From contig NC_135502.1 in the NCBI RefSeq assembly GCF_052857255.1, positions 159,209,599 through 159,273,598 of the forward strand: a stretch of 64,000 bases of DNA, read 5' to 3'. The DNA comes from Amblyomma americanum (taxonomy: Eukaryota; Arthropoda; Arachnida; Ixodida; Ixodidae). A program made the translations under genes and the position numbers. Position 1 is the first letter of the stretch; each line of letters opens with the position of its first letter. This document shows positions 34,670 to 44,892 of this stretch, one piece after another. Below the pieces are notes generated by a model. It did no database searches. It was not told where the DNA came from and was given only the letters and a program-made list of their open reading frames with translations.

Positions 34670-35330
34670 TAATTTACGATACTTGTCGCATTTATGTTTA
34701 GTATTCTTAGTTGATGTTTTTGCTTGTGTCTGTCATAGGAAGTGGGTTCTTTCGCTTGGGTGGCTAGCAGCTTTACACGGGTATTTGTTTTCAGGTCCAA
34801 GACATAGGCAGTGCTATTGATAAGCAGTTTATCATGCACGAGCATAACTTTCATCCCCGCATTCTTATCGGCCTGAGCGAACTCCCAAAGATGTTTTCTT
34901 TTGCACAAAACTGCCTGTGAATAATCGTCGGAAACACACTAGTACCTTTCAGTTTGCTGCAATTCTTAAATATGGCTACTTTTTCATTGAAATCATAAAG
35001 CCTCATGATAACGGGCCTTTTTCGGCCAACTTTCTTTTGCCCAAGTCTGTGTATTCTTTCCAGTGATGTCACAGAAACGCCCAGCTGCTCCGAAAAAATT
35101 TCCTTTTAAATTTAGTTTCAATATCTGCTTTTGTTTCATTCGCGTCCTCTGACACATCAAATACATGATAATATGGCGTCTGGCTCTGTCTTCCCTGTCG
35201 TTTATCTTTTGTTGCTGGAGTTGCAGAGTTCGCTCAAGGTCACAAACAGCACTTTCAAGTGTTAGCAATTTAGAGCACTGGTATCTAAAAGGATTCTAAC
35301 TTGCTTTCAATATCAGCCAGCCGAGCTTCA
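34670..35330 (-). pseudogene. CR1-like ORF1 (coiled coil and RNA-binding fold)
   Basis: A heptad-rich N-terminus with QQQKINDREDRARRHIIMYL leads, after a frameshift near 35.1 kb, into ERIHRLGQKKVGRKRPVIMR and FKNCSKLKGTSV. These blocks resemble L1-type ORF1 proteins of CR1/L2 elements, which bind element RNA. The C-terminal part (KRKHLWEFAQADKNAGMKVM) runs up to the endonuclease frame. Confidence 0.6.
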
Positions 35331-35539
35331 ACTTTGGTTTTGTTTGTCTAAAATAAGCTGAAGCATGGCGTCTGTTGTTGGACACGGATTAGTTTCAATG
35401 TCACCGCACAGCACAAGCACAACACGACGCTACATAATAAGCAAACATTCACGCAACTTCGCTGGGAGCGGCAGCACAATTAGACAAAGACAGTTTTAAC
35501 GAATATTGGCTGTATAAGAGTAATAACGAACCTGCAAAG

Positions 35540-36280
35540 CAAGCTAAACATGCTCAGGCAACATGGTCGCTACGGTGGTGCTGCCGCTCCCACTGAAGAC
35601 CATCGGCTGCAGGGAAGGCTTTATATGCTCGCCGCCAGAAGATTACGTTTTGCTTGCCGGAATTTTCCACTTGTTGATGTCACTTGCTTCAGGAAAAGTT
35701 GTTGACGCCAGGGCAGGAAGTTCATTGCTTGATACCGTGCAGTTGATGATTAGCGGCAGGACCTGCAAATCAAGCCAAGCATGCTTAGGCAACGTGGTCG
35801 CTGCGGTGCTGCCGCTCCCACTGAAGACCACCGGCTGCAGGGAAGGCTTTATATACTCGCCGCCGGAAGATGACGTTTTGCTTGCCGGAATTTTCCACTT
35901 GTTGATGTCACTTGCTTCATTATTATTATTTGTTGACGCCAGGGCTGGAAGTTCATTGATTTATATCGTGCAGTTGATTATTAGCGGCAGGACCTGCAAA
36001 GCAAGCCAAGCATGCTTAGGCAACATGGTCGCTGCGGTGCTGCCGCTCCCTCTGAAGACCATCGGCTGCAGGAAAGGCTTTATATGCTCGCCGCCGGAAG
36101 ATGACGTTTCGCTTGCCGGAATTTTCCACTTGTTGATGTCACTTGCGTCAGGAAAAGTTGTTGACGTCAGGGCTGGAAGTGTATTGCTCTATCTCGTGCA
36201 GTTGATGAATAGCGGCAGGACCTGCAAAGCAAGCCAAACATGCTCAGGCAACATGGTCGCTGCGGTGCTGCCGCTCTTTT
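35540..36280 (-). repeat. Three 231-bp 5'UTR monomers of the CR1-like element
   Basis: The block beginning GCAAC[A/G]TGGTCGCT repeats at 35,558, 35,789, 36,020 and 36,248 (periods 231, 231 and 228). In the element's sense each monomer contains a TATAAAG-like box (GCATATAAAGCC). Tandem promoter monomers at the 5' end are known in some L1 lineages and a few other non-LTR families. Because 231 is a multiple of three, a 302-codon frame stays open on the plus strand (35,563-36,471); I treat that as a by-product. Confidence 0.75.
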
Positions 36281-36290
36281 CTCCTGTTCT

Positions 36291-36513
36291 TCTACCTCGC
36301 AAGCTCTTTTATCTTCTCGCTCTTTTCCTCGCGAGCCCTTTTTTCCTCCCGCTCATCTTCTTCGCGAGCTCTTTTATTTGCTTCGCGAGCGTCTGCGCGT
36401 GCTTGCGCCCTTACCTCTCTCTGCCTTTTTGCCTCCTAGTCATAGGAACGCATCACCTCTTCCTTGCTTAACCCGAGCTTGAGCGCCAGTTCTAGCGGTT
36501 TTGCCAAATCCAT
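36291..36513 (-). pseudogene. gag, 5' part
   Basis: Starts at ATG 36,511-36,513 (MDLAKPLELALKLGLSKEE) and enters a highly charged RAREEDEREEKRAREEK segment, a predicted coiled coil, before the nested insertion. Two in-frame stops are visible (TAG near 36,440 and 36,296). Gag forms the particle and binds RNA. The leader between the PBS and ATG is about 50 nt. Confidence 0.65.
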
Positions 36514-36566
36514 ACTTTCTGCCGTCGAGAGATCGGAAAGATCCGAGACAAAACAAGGAAATGAAT

Positions 36567-36584
36567 CCTGGCACAGGCTCGCCA
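36567..36584 (-). other. Primer-binding-site candidate
   Basis: On the minus strand, TGGCGAGCCTGTGCCAGG begins 8 nt after the 5' LTR. A TGG start next to the LTR is the normal tRNA-primer site. The priming tRNA was not identified. Confidence 0.45.
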
Positions 36585-36592
36585 CTTATCTT

Positions 36593-37429
36593 TGTCACGG
36601 ATCTCCCTGGAGAACACTCGGACCGAAAGAGTGGACTAGGCGACAGGTGTACCCGCACAGACGCACATTTAATACACCCTACGTGACACAAACACTAGAA
36701 CACAAAACACAAAACATAACACAAAACACAAAGACTATCAATATACACGACCCGGGAACACTGCTACTATCGTCTACTACTAGCGTTCTACTGTTAGTGG
36801 TCGGCGTTCGTGCTCACGGTTGGTTCGGTGCGGATGCGGCGTTGCATAGGTCCGGTAGCCGGCGTCGAGATGGCGTTCGACGTGCTCAGGCTTGTGTCGC
36901 TGGCGGCGTTGTTGGCTGCGTCGTACAAGCTCCCGATCCAAGCGCCCGTGGAGTTGATGACGGTGATTTTGGCGTAGGGGGGTACCACCGGATGGGTGGC
37001 AACAGCGCTGAAGACACCCCTGGCCGTGGCAGGTCGTAGCTTCCTCTGTTGACTCCCGGGAACGGGCTCAGGAACGGCAGAAAGCCCACGGTGCGAAGCC
37101 GTAGAACTCAAGCTATCTGGAGCAGTAGCCGGCGTCGCCCTCCCAGCCGAAGCGTCCTTGACCCGTCGGACCCTCCACTTCTCTGTTCTTCCCCCCGTGC
37201 CTCGCTGTCCCTCGCGCTTTTAGAGCCTTGGCGAAGTCCACGTAATCCTTGTGGTCGACTTCTTGGTCCTCTCTTCTCCACCAATCATCTCTTCCCACCT
37301 GACAGAATCCTTCTTATTCATCTTTATTTGTCTTCGGTTAATCCATGTCCTCCTTATCGCCAACCACGTCGTCTTCTTCAAGCCTCTTTCGTTCATAACT
37401 TTATTTCAGACTCCCTATTATATGTGACA
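36593..37429 (-). repeat. 5' LTR
   Basis: 837 bp, beginning TGTCACATATAATAGGG and ending GATCCGTGACA on the minus strand, with a perfect 6-bp inverted terminal repeat. The promoter and start of transcription should lie inside. It is longer than the 3' LTR because of indels. Confidence 0.8.
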
Positions 37430-37659
37430 GTGAAATCGTAACCGCTCCCTTGGAACGCTTCCCCCATCTTGCATCCACGTTGTACAGCAAATGACTCGAC
37501 GGCTAACTTGTAAAAGGGCAAGCTGCAACTCGCCCGCAGTAACACCTGACAAAAGAACAGAGTAGGCTCTGACACCAACCGTGTTATTTCGGTTCTCGGT
37601 TGATGTTTTTTCTCATTTAAATTAAAATTGTTGTAATTTGCAACATCTGAACGTATTTA
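37430..37659. other. Flanking sequence, unassigned
   Basis: Short sequence between the LTR element and a CR1-like fragment; nothing recognised. Confidence 0.4.
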
Positions 37660-38420
37660 GTTGACCGGGTGTTCAGAAAGTTCGATGCTTCGATGCTCAA
37701 ATATGAATTCACTGTGACAAATGCGCTCGAATGCCTCACTAAAATTCAGGAAAACTGTTTCTCTCTGTCTGCCGTGATCTAAAGACAAAAGAGATTCAAG
37801 AATAGGGGCCAGTAGCTATGTGAAATTGATGTCTTTTGTGAGCCCGTGTTGCAAGGCAAAAGGATTTTATTTCGGATACGAGACGACATTTTCTGATAGG
37901 CCACGTTCAAGAAGTTTACATGAGCTGGCAGTATATGAGAGGAGTTTGCCGTTGGCAGCATTGAAATGATCTACTGCTTTCAAGTCGGAACCACTTAAAT
38001 CACATAAGTCATTCATTTGGAAGAATGTTTTCTGGGAACAACAAATGGGAAAAGGTGTGTTAAAATATGAGCGAGCGATTCATTACAGCGGTGCAAAAAT
38101 ATTTTAGCTACGTTGTTCGGGCGTGCTGAATAATCATTTTTCGAAACCGCAGTTGAAGTTGTCGGCCATGTCTGATGTGTCATCAGCCACGCACGCGTTC
38201 ATTGATCTCCCAGGTGCTTCTTGTGTGACTTAGGTTGCGCCAAGATTTATTAGACTTTGTTTACCAGAACTTCGGAACAGAAAAAGTTAAATATTCTACA
38301 TTAGAGTCGGACAGTACGCAAGCAAGCTCGTTTCTAACGTTTGAAGGCCTTTTGTCAACTTTCTTTGTCGCTTTTAAGTAAGCCTCCAATAACTATAATA
38401 TCCCTGTTCACCCATGAATT
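37660..38420 (-). pseudogene. Second CR1-like RT fragment, heavily decayed
   Basis: The minus strand yields, in broken frames, QRETVFLNFSEAFERICHSE (RT motif A region; the usual DFSKAFD has lost its Asp) preceded by a QHG-type block. Further upstream comes an endonuclease-RT linker (EAYLKATKKVDKRPSNVR). It is a different copy from the nested element, truncated on both sides. Confidence 0.5.
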
Positions 38421-38917
38421 CCTTTATACGATAGCATAGAAGCCTCCCCGAACGGGAACCCGGTGACTATCGTCGTCCTCCTCTGCCCTCCCCTTCTACC
38501 CCTACCTCTGCACTTGTAGGGATACGCCTGCCTAAAAATAACCTAGCTCATAAGAAAACGACTAAAGGCTGGCCCAGTTGCACTGTCGTTGCGGCGCCAA
38601 TCGAGGCTGGTATTTCACATGCTAACAATTTGACTGGGTCTGCGCGAGCAGCTTTTCATAGAGAAGAAATACTTTGGCCAATATAAATATCAAACACCTT
38701 ATTATAAGTATATTTTATAATCGGGAGTAATTTTATTAGGCAGCAGCGCATTTTCATGTTCGATAAATTTTTGTTTTGTGTTCGATGACGTATTTAACAT
38801 ACGATTCAAGTTCGCGATGTCAAATGTGAGCCGACAATGTATAGTGACGAGGAATGCCTTCGGATTAGGCGCGAGCAAGTTATGTAAAAATAGATAGGTA
38901 CGTTAGCTTGACTATAT

Positions 38918-39497
38918 TGTCACGAAGTTGTGACTGCAAACCGAAGAGCAGAAAGACAGCGAAAATGGTGTCTAAACAAATTTTTTTATTTGGACTGACT
39001 TGCGGCCACAATGGACTGAATCACTCGGTGGCGGCGTAGCAACAAGCGTGCTCGGCGGTCGTCGAACAGAATGCCCGCCGCTCTTCGCCGTGCACAATTT
39101 AAAGCTGGCATTGAACTTTCGAGATACGGAGGGCAAAGCTACTACAACATTCTGGAAAAACCTAGAATCGGTTCAACCTGTGTGCGATCAATCGAGATTA
39201 ATCTGGTTGCGTCTTTCATCGCAAACAGAGCGTTAAAGCGGCGTGCCGGGAGCTTTGAAGAAGGAACAAACACTGGACAGATTCGCGGCAATATACATGC
39301 AACAATCGACAATCAGAAGAACTGCAAGCTTAGATATAGCGACTGTATATCCACTGAAAATCCGCTTCTTTTCATTCTTCACGATTGCGCTCTCGCGAGC
39401 AGCCATATTTTTTTGTCTTGCGAGATATGTTCATTTACAAAAGCTTCTGTCATGTTCAGGCGGGCATTTCGCGCCTTTATCATTAGACCGTGTGACA
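38918..39497. repeat. Candidate solo LTR
   Basis: Begins TGTCACGAAGTTGTGAC and reaches a GTGACA at 39,492-39,497, giving TGTCAC/GTGACA ends like the LTRs at 26.7 and 37.4 kb. The flanks (TATAT and TAACG) do not form a target duplication, so the right end is doubtful. Confidence 0.25.
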
Positions 39498-39590
39498 TAA
39501 CGATGGGATACACCGCGAGGGAGAACAGGAGAGACGCGGCGCCTCTCACTGCGTCCTGTTTTTTCCCGTTCTATCCCATCGGTTACTTCC
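39498..39590. repeat. Small foldback (imperfect inverted repeat)
   Basis: TAACGATGGGATACACC at the left pairs imperfectly with the reverse complement of GTTCTATCCCATCGGTTA at the right, around GGAGAACAGGAGAGACGC and its partner. The whole is about 90 bp. It could be a MITE remnant. Confidence 0.4.
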
Positions 39591-40720
39591 GGCGCGAACA
39601 AATTCCGCACCATGCCCCCTATCCGCGGACTCGGCACGCGGGCGTGGTCATGCGCCCATGTGACATTCGATTGACGAGAGCCGAATGTAACCTGAGCTCG
39701 TTTTACGAGAGACAAGGTGTTTCGAGAAGCCACGATTTGTGAGTGGGCCTCTCTGCGGTGTCCCTCGTGGCTGCGCTGCTCGCAGATATGAACAAAGGCA
39801 TTGGGAACCGGAAAGGCATCGCCCTGGGGAACTCTGGATCGGGAAAGGGAGCGCATTCGAAATCACGACGCCGCACCGTCTATAGGTGCGACACGCCGTG
39901 GGCGCCTCTGATTGAGTTAGGAGGGGTTCGTGCTCGGCCCTTCAGCGTCGCAGCCTTCCCTGTGATTGAATAACGCGGTGGCAAACTCGCACCGGCTCAC
40001 CTGCTGCTACGTTGCTGCCCTGTAGGTTTCGTATTCCGCTACATGTGCAAGCATGTCCGCCGACTCGGTGGCCGTGAATAACGCTGGCAGCCTAACCGAG
40101 TTAGCCACCAGCACGTGTGCCCCGGTGAAATGTATGCACCTTTCAAAAACGTGCCGCCCATTGTTGCGCCTGCAGATCCGCGGGCGACAGCCGGTCCCTC
40201 CGCTGGGGTTCGGACTTTTTTGTTTGGATTGTCATCAAGAGCTGTGTGCGTTCCGTCCTTTCATGCTGCCATCGGTGCCCCGATGAGGTATGCAGTTACC
40301 TAATTCTTAATAAACGCCAAGCTTCCTGCTTTCACCGGCATGAAGCCCCACGCACCGCTTTTCTATGCTTTTTTTTCTTTTATTAAGTGTTCACCAGAGC
40401 CACCCACGTCCATAGCGGTGGACGTAGCATGTCCTGTAATACCGCGAGTGTGACGTAGAAGGTCATCTAACGGCGAGGGCGGAAACTGTGCGAGGGCCCT
40501 CTTATGCTACCTATGGCATCACGACTGCCAGAACCGAGACCCCTGTTAAGCTGTTAGCAGAAAAGGCAAATGAAATGAGGGGCTCGTTTGACAAATATAT
40601 TAAGGAAGCCAACAGTCACCGAAACCAATGTGCAAGGGGAATGTTTCTAATTTTTTTTAGTTTCTAATGCACTCAATTGGTTTAAAGAAATTACTTATAA
40701 AGCAGCACAAAAAACAACCA

Positions 40721-40793
40721 TGCCGCCGGTGGGATCCGAACCCACGACCTCCGAATATCACATCCGGTGCACTACCAACCCAGCTATGGCGAC
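40721..40793 (-). pseudogene. tRNA-like block 1, decayed
   Basis: Anticodon loop and D-arm carry several changes (ATCACATCC, ACTACCAACCCAGC), so the A box is damaged. T-arm and B box are intact. Confidence 0.6.
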
Positions 40794-41173
40794 GGCTGTC
40801 CAATCTGCTGCTGTCGTGTGTATGTTTTGTGTGTAAGCGCACCATCAGAGCGTTCACCAGCGCCACCCTCATCCACAGCGGTGCACGTAGCATTCCTGTA
40901 ATACCGCGAGTGTGACGTAGACATCTAACGGCGAGGGCGGAAACTGTACCTGAGCCCTCTTATACTACCTATGTCATCAAGACTGCCAGAGCAGAGACAC
41001 CCGTTAAGCTATTAGCAGACAAGGCAAATGAAATGAAGGACTCGTTTGACAAATATATTAAGGAAGCCAACAGTCACCGAAACCAAAGTGCAAGGGTAAT
41101 GTTTCTTTTTTTATTTCTAATGCAATCAATTGGTTTTAAGAAAATTAGTAGTTAGCAGCAGAAAAAACAACCA

Positions 41174-41246
41174 TGCCGCCGGTGGGATCCGAACCCACGA
41201 CCTCCGAATATCGCGTCCGGTGCTCTACCAACTGAGCTACGGCGAC
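41174..41246 (-). tRNA. tRNA-like block 2, complete cloverleaf
   Basis: Exactly 73 nt. Acceptor GTCGCCG pairs with CGGCGGC (one U-G pair), discriminator A; D-stem GCTC/GAGC; anticodon stem CCGGA/TTCGG; T-stem GTGGG/CCCAC. A box TAGCTCAGTTGG is canonical; B box GGTTCGGATCC has one change. The anticodon loop is CGCGATA, so position 33 is G where tRNAs have U and the nominal anticodon would be CGA. A standard tRNA scanner may well call it, but absence of U33 and the tandem setting argue for a SINE-like sequence, not a decoding tRNA. Confidence 0.5.
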
Positions 41247-41654
41247 GGCTGTCCAATCTGCTGCTCTCGTGGGTATTTATGTTTTGCGTGTATTGAACCT
41301 TGAGAGTGTTCACCAGCGCCACCCTCGTCCATAGCGGTGGACGTAGCACGTCCTGTAATACCGCGAGTGTGACGTAGAACGTCGACGTAGAACGTCATCT
41401 AACGGCGAGGGCGGAAACAGTGCGAGTGCCCACTTATGCTACCTATGGCATCAAGACTGCCAGATCCGAGACCCCCGTTAAACTATTAGCAGACAAGGCA
41501 AATGAAATGAAGCACTCGTTTGACAAATATATTAAGGAAGGCAGCTGTCAGCGAAACTAAGGTGCAAGGGTAGAATGTTTCTCATTTTTTTAGTTTGTAT
41601 TGCAATCAATTGGTTTAAAGAAAATTACTTATAAGGCAGCAGAAAAAAGAACCA

Positions 41655-41727
41655 TGCCGCCGGTGGGATCCGAACCCACGACCTCCGAATTTCGCGTCCG
41701 GTGCTCTACCAACTGAGCTGTGGCGAC
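41655..41727 (-). tRNA. tRNA-like block 3, near-complete
   Basis: Loop is CGCGAAA. The last acceptor pair and position 8 are altered (GTCGCCACAGCTC). All other stems pair. Confidence 0.42.
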
Positions 41728-42117
41728 GGCTGTCCAATTTGCTGCTCTCGTGGGTATGTTTTGTGTGTAAGCGAACCTTCAGAGCGTTCACCAGCGCCAC
41801 CCTCGTCCATAGCGGTAGACGTAGCACGTCCTGTAATACCGCGAGTGTGAAGTAGAACGTCATCTAACGGCGAGGGCGGAAACTACGCGAGGGCCCTCTT
41901 ATATATCGATGGCATCAAGACTGCCAGAACCGAGACCCTTGTTATGCTATTAGCAGAAAAGGCAAATGAAATGAGGGGCTCGTTTGACAAATATATTAAG
42001 GAAGCCAACAGTCAGCGAAACCAAGGTGCAAGGGAAATGTTTCTAATTTTTTTTTAGTTTTTAATGCAATCAATTGGTTTAAAGAAATTACTTATAAAGC
42101 AGCAGAGAAAACAACCA

Positions 42118-42190
42118 TGCCGCCGGTGGGATCCGATAACACGACCTCCGAATATCGCGTCCGGTGCTCTAGCAACTGAGCTACGGAGAC
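42118..42190 (-). pseudogene. tRNA-like block 4
   Basis: T-arm broken by GATCCGATAACACG. An acceptor base is also changed. This is the last block before the gag insertion. Confidence 0.55.
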
Positions 42191-42776
42191 GGCTGTGCAA
42201 TCTGCTGCTCTCGTTGGTATTTATTTTTTGCGTGTAAGCGAACCTTGAGAGTGTTCACCAGCGCCACCCTCGTCCATAGCGGTGGGCGCAGGACGTCCTT
42301 TAATACCGCGAGTGTGACGTAGAACGTCATCTAACGGTGAGGGCAGAATCTGTGCGAGTGCCCTCTTATGCTACCTATGGAATCAAGACTGCCAGAACCG
42401 AGACCCCCGTTAAGGTATTAGCAGACAAGGCATATGAAATGAAGGACTCTTTTGAAACATATATTGCCGCATGCAAGAAGACGCCAAAGATGAAAACTTG
42501 GTCTACGAGCGCGAGGCAAGAAGAAGAAGAAGCTGAAGTGCGCAGGGTCTTTTTCTGGTTAACCAGTAAACCGTTTTACCTTCAGCTCTCCTCGGGGTTC
42601 TACCGAGTCCTGACACTGGTGGAGCGTGCAGGACTCCTTCCGGCAGTCCACAGCGAGTCCCGCCCATCGACACGCCTGTCCATCGCGCTAGCCGCCGACG
42701 TCTAGGCCTTTCCCCGGAGTACAACTATCTACCGGGCGACTCTTCAAACGTCAAAGTTCGCCGGGTCTTCCAAGCC

Positions 42777-44048
42777 ATGGCACCTCCCACCCATACGTCG
42801 GTGACTCTTCACAACACCAAGGTACCGGAGTGCTTCCGCGGGAACGCGTTTGAAGATGTGGAAGACTGGCTCGACCAGTTTGAACGAGTGGCCAAGTTCA
42901 ACCAGTGGAGCGTGGACCAGAAGCGTTGCAATGTTTATTTTGCACTTCAGGATACTGCTAGAACTTGAATGAAAACCACGAGGCCAGCTGGTCCACATGG
43001 AATGACTTCCGCCCCCAGCTAGTGGACACTTTTGCCACTACTGATCGACGAGAGAATGCGCTGCGCCTGCTTGAAGTGCGTATCCAGAAGCCAAATGAAA
43101 GCGTAGCTATGTTTTCGGAAGAGATGGCTCGACGTTTTCGCTGTGCCGACCCCGATATGGCTGAGCAAAGGAAGCTAAGACATCTCATGCATGGCGTCAA
43201 GGAGCAGGTGTTTGCCGGCTTGGTGCGCAGCCCACCTCAAACCGTCAGTGAGTTCGTCAAGGACGCTACAGCTATAGAGCGAGCCCTCCAATAACGGTGC
43301 CGCCAGTACGACCGACCCTTCACCGGTGTTCCACCGACTGCGGCGGCACTCACTGCAACCGATGGGAACTCTTCGAGACCTCATTCGAGAAATTGTCCTT
43401 GAAGAGCTGCAGCGAATTAGAGCTACGAGCGTCCAGTCATCAGAGTCCGTCGCGGCAGCTGTTAGGAAAGAGCTCCAGCATGCTCCGTCACCGTCTGCAC
43501 CATACCACGAGTCTCACCCAGTTGACATCGTGGCAGCCGTTTGCGAACCATACCACGTGCCCCAACCCAACAGCAACACGGCCGTCAACACGGCGCCTTA
43601 CTATGAGCCGGAGCCGCAACCCGCGAGCTATGCTGAAGTCCTTCGTCGTCCGCCGTTAGACCACGCCCCACCGAGCTCTGCGCGCCGTCAGCAGACGCGG
43701 TTCTTCCAGGAGCCTCAGTGGGCACGTCCCGGACGCCCTCAGCCGCGCCGAACTGACCTGTGGCGCTCTTATCACAGCCGACCACACTGCTTCTTCTGCG
43801 GACAACCTGGCCATGTGTATCGGTACTGCCGCTACCGCCAAGAGGAGCAGGCCTTTCCGCCTGGTTCTGCTCGATGCCATTTCGACGCTGGCCGTGCCCA
43901 ACTCGAGGACCCGCCGCTCAGCAGGGAAGCCGACTCACCGGGCTACCGCCGCAGCTCCCCATCCCCACGGCGTTATTCTTCACCGACGCGTCGTAGTGAT
44001 GCTGACGTTAGCGGACGGCGGACCCCGAGCCCTCGCCTGGGAAACTAA
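42777..44048 (+). pseudogene. Ty3/gypsy-type gag with CCHC zinc knuckle
   Basis: Starts MAPPTHTSVTLHNTKVPECF at 42,777 and reads the capsid N-terminus (VEDWLDQFERVAKFNQWS) to a frameshift at about 42,966. It continues as FRPQLVDTFATTDRRENALR and KLRHLMHGVKEQVFAGLV, then shifts again near 43,295 into a Pro/Arg-rich region with CFFCGQPGHVYRYC (C-x2-C-x4-H-x4-C, about 43,790-43,831). The stop is at 44,046-44,048. It is unrelated in sequence to the gag at 31-36 kb. The tryptophan-rich capsid start suggests a different gypsy lineage. Confidence 0.7.
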
Positions 44049-44053
44049 CCGCC

Positions 44054-44076
44054 GCAACCTCGCGAGGGGAGGTTGC
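44054..44076 (+). other. Stem-loop just after the gag stop
   Basis: GCAACCTC and GAGGTTGC form an 8-bp stem with a 7-nt loop, 6 nt after the gag stop codon. The place is typical of elements controlling gag-pol expression, but function is only inferred. Confidence 0.4.
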
Positions 44077-44426
44077 AACCAGTCGAAAAGTTTCAAAGCC
44101 CTCACTACCGCAGCAACTGCCGACCTCAACCCATGACTGTGACGCCACTGTTCACATTGACGCTGCCGCACTACCACCGAAAATGCCGCCTATAGTCATC
44201 TAACGGCGAGGGCGGAAACTGTGTAAGTGCCCTCTTATGCTACCTGACCCCCGTTAGGCTATTAGCAGACAAGGCAAATGAAATGAGGGGCTCGTTTGAC
44301 AAATATATTAAGGAAGCCAACAGTCACCGAAACCAAGCTGCAAGGGGAATGTTCCTAATTTTTCTGCTTGTAGTGCAATCAATTGGTTTAAAGAAATTAC
44401 TTATAAAGCAGCAGAAAAAACAACCA

Positions 44427-44499
44427 TGCCGCCGGTGGGATCTGAACCCACGACCTCCGAATATCGTGTCCGGTGCTCTAGCAACTGAGCTACGGCGAC
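44427..44499 (-). tRNA. tRNA-like block 5, near-complete
   Basis: T-loop TTCAGAT and anticodon loop CACGATA differ from block 2, and one D-loop base is changed. Stems pair. Confidence 0.4.
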
Positions 44500-44892
44500 G
44501 ACTGTACAATCTGCTGCTCTCGCGGGTATTTGTTTTGCGTGTAAGCGAACCTTGAGAGTGTTCACCAGCGCCAACCTCGTCCATAGCGGTGGACGTAGCA
44601 CGTCCTGAAATACCGCGAGTGTGATGTAGAACGTCATCTAACGGCGAGGGCCGAAACTGTGCAAGAGCCCCCTTATGCTACCTATGGCATCAAGTCTGCC
44701 AAAATCGAGACCCCTGGTAAGCTATTAGCAGACAAGGCAAATGAAATGATAGGCTCGTTTGACAAATATATTAAGGAAGCCAACAGTGACCGAAACCAAG
44801 GTGCAAGGTGAACTGTTTCTAATTTTTTTTAGTTTGCAATGCAATCAGTTGGTTCAAAGAAAATTACTTATAATGCAGCAGAAAAACAACCA

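Larger units (their letters stand above)
31909..36280 (-). mobile_element. Full-length CR1/L2-type non-LTR retrotransposon nested in gag
   Basis: Bounded by perfect 10-bp duplications. On the minus strand it has a 5'UTR of three 231-bp monomers, ORF1, endonuclease, RT without RNase H, and an AATAATAATAAAATAATATT tail (31,909-31,945). Lack of RNase H and the RT motifs (GVPQGSVLG type) fit the CR1/L2/Jockey assemblage; CR1/L2 is my best reading. At about 4.37 kb it seems complete at both ends but is coding-defective. Confidence 0.8.
26735..37429 (-). mobile_element. Ty3/gypsy LTR retrotransposon with integrase upstream of RT (Gmr1-like order), containing a nested CR1-like element
   Basis: LTRs at both ends begin TGTCAC (mutated to TCTCAC in the inner end of the 3' LTR) and end GTGACA on the minus strand. 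Flanks are GGGAA (26,730-26,734) and GTGAA (37,430-37,434), a probable 5-bp target duplication with one change. Inside, reading down the minus strand: PBS candidate, gag, protease, integrase, RT, RNase H, polypurine tract. Without the nested 4.4-kb insertion the element is about 6.3 kb. Integrase before RT is the Ty1/copia order, but the RT and integrase are Ty3/gypsy in type, as described for Gmr1-like elements. Confidence 0.8.
38430..40387. other. Mixed unassigned sequence before the array
   Basis: From 39.0 to 40.3 kb the sequence is GC-richer and contains overlapping frames up to 223 residues (39,071-39,742) with no family I recognise. An AATAAA lies at about 40,307. It could hold remains of an LTR element or a host exon. 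See the separate LTR and foldback candidates. Confidence 0.35.
42466..44195 (+). mobile_element. LTR-retrotransposon gag fragment inserted in the array
   Basis: Array sequence stops at ACATATATT (about 42,465) and resumes at GTCATCTAACGG (44,196), a point about 137 bp earlier in monomer phase. Flanks therefore overlap in content. In between is a leader, a broken gag gene and the start of the pol region; no LTR, RT or integrase is present. It is either a truncated insertion later reshaped by recombination or a captured segment. Confidence 0.7.

Noticed and set aside
35563..36471. Longest open frame in the window (302 codons, plus strand) as a protein gene
   Set aside because: It is a threefold internal repeat with a 231-bp period that coincides with the 5'UTR monomers of the minus-strand CR1-like element and then runs into antisense gag. 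The openness follows from a period divisible by three.
39071..39742. 223-codon frame as a host gene
   Set aside because: No motif recognised, strong overlapping frames on the other strand, and it crosses the candidate LTR end and the foldback. Kept only as unassigned sequence.
41174..41246. Functional tRNA-Ser(CGA) gene
   Set aside because: The nominal anticodon would be CGA, but position 33 is G and there is no long variable arm as in serine tRNAs. The sequence fits a tRNA-derived repeat better.
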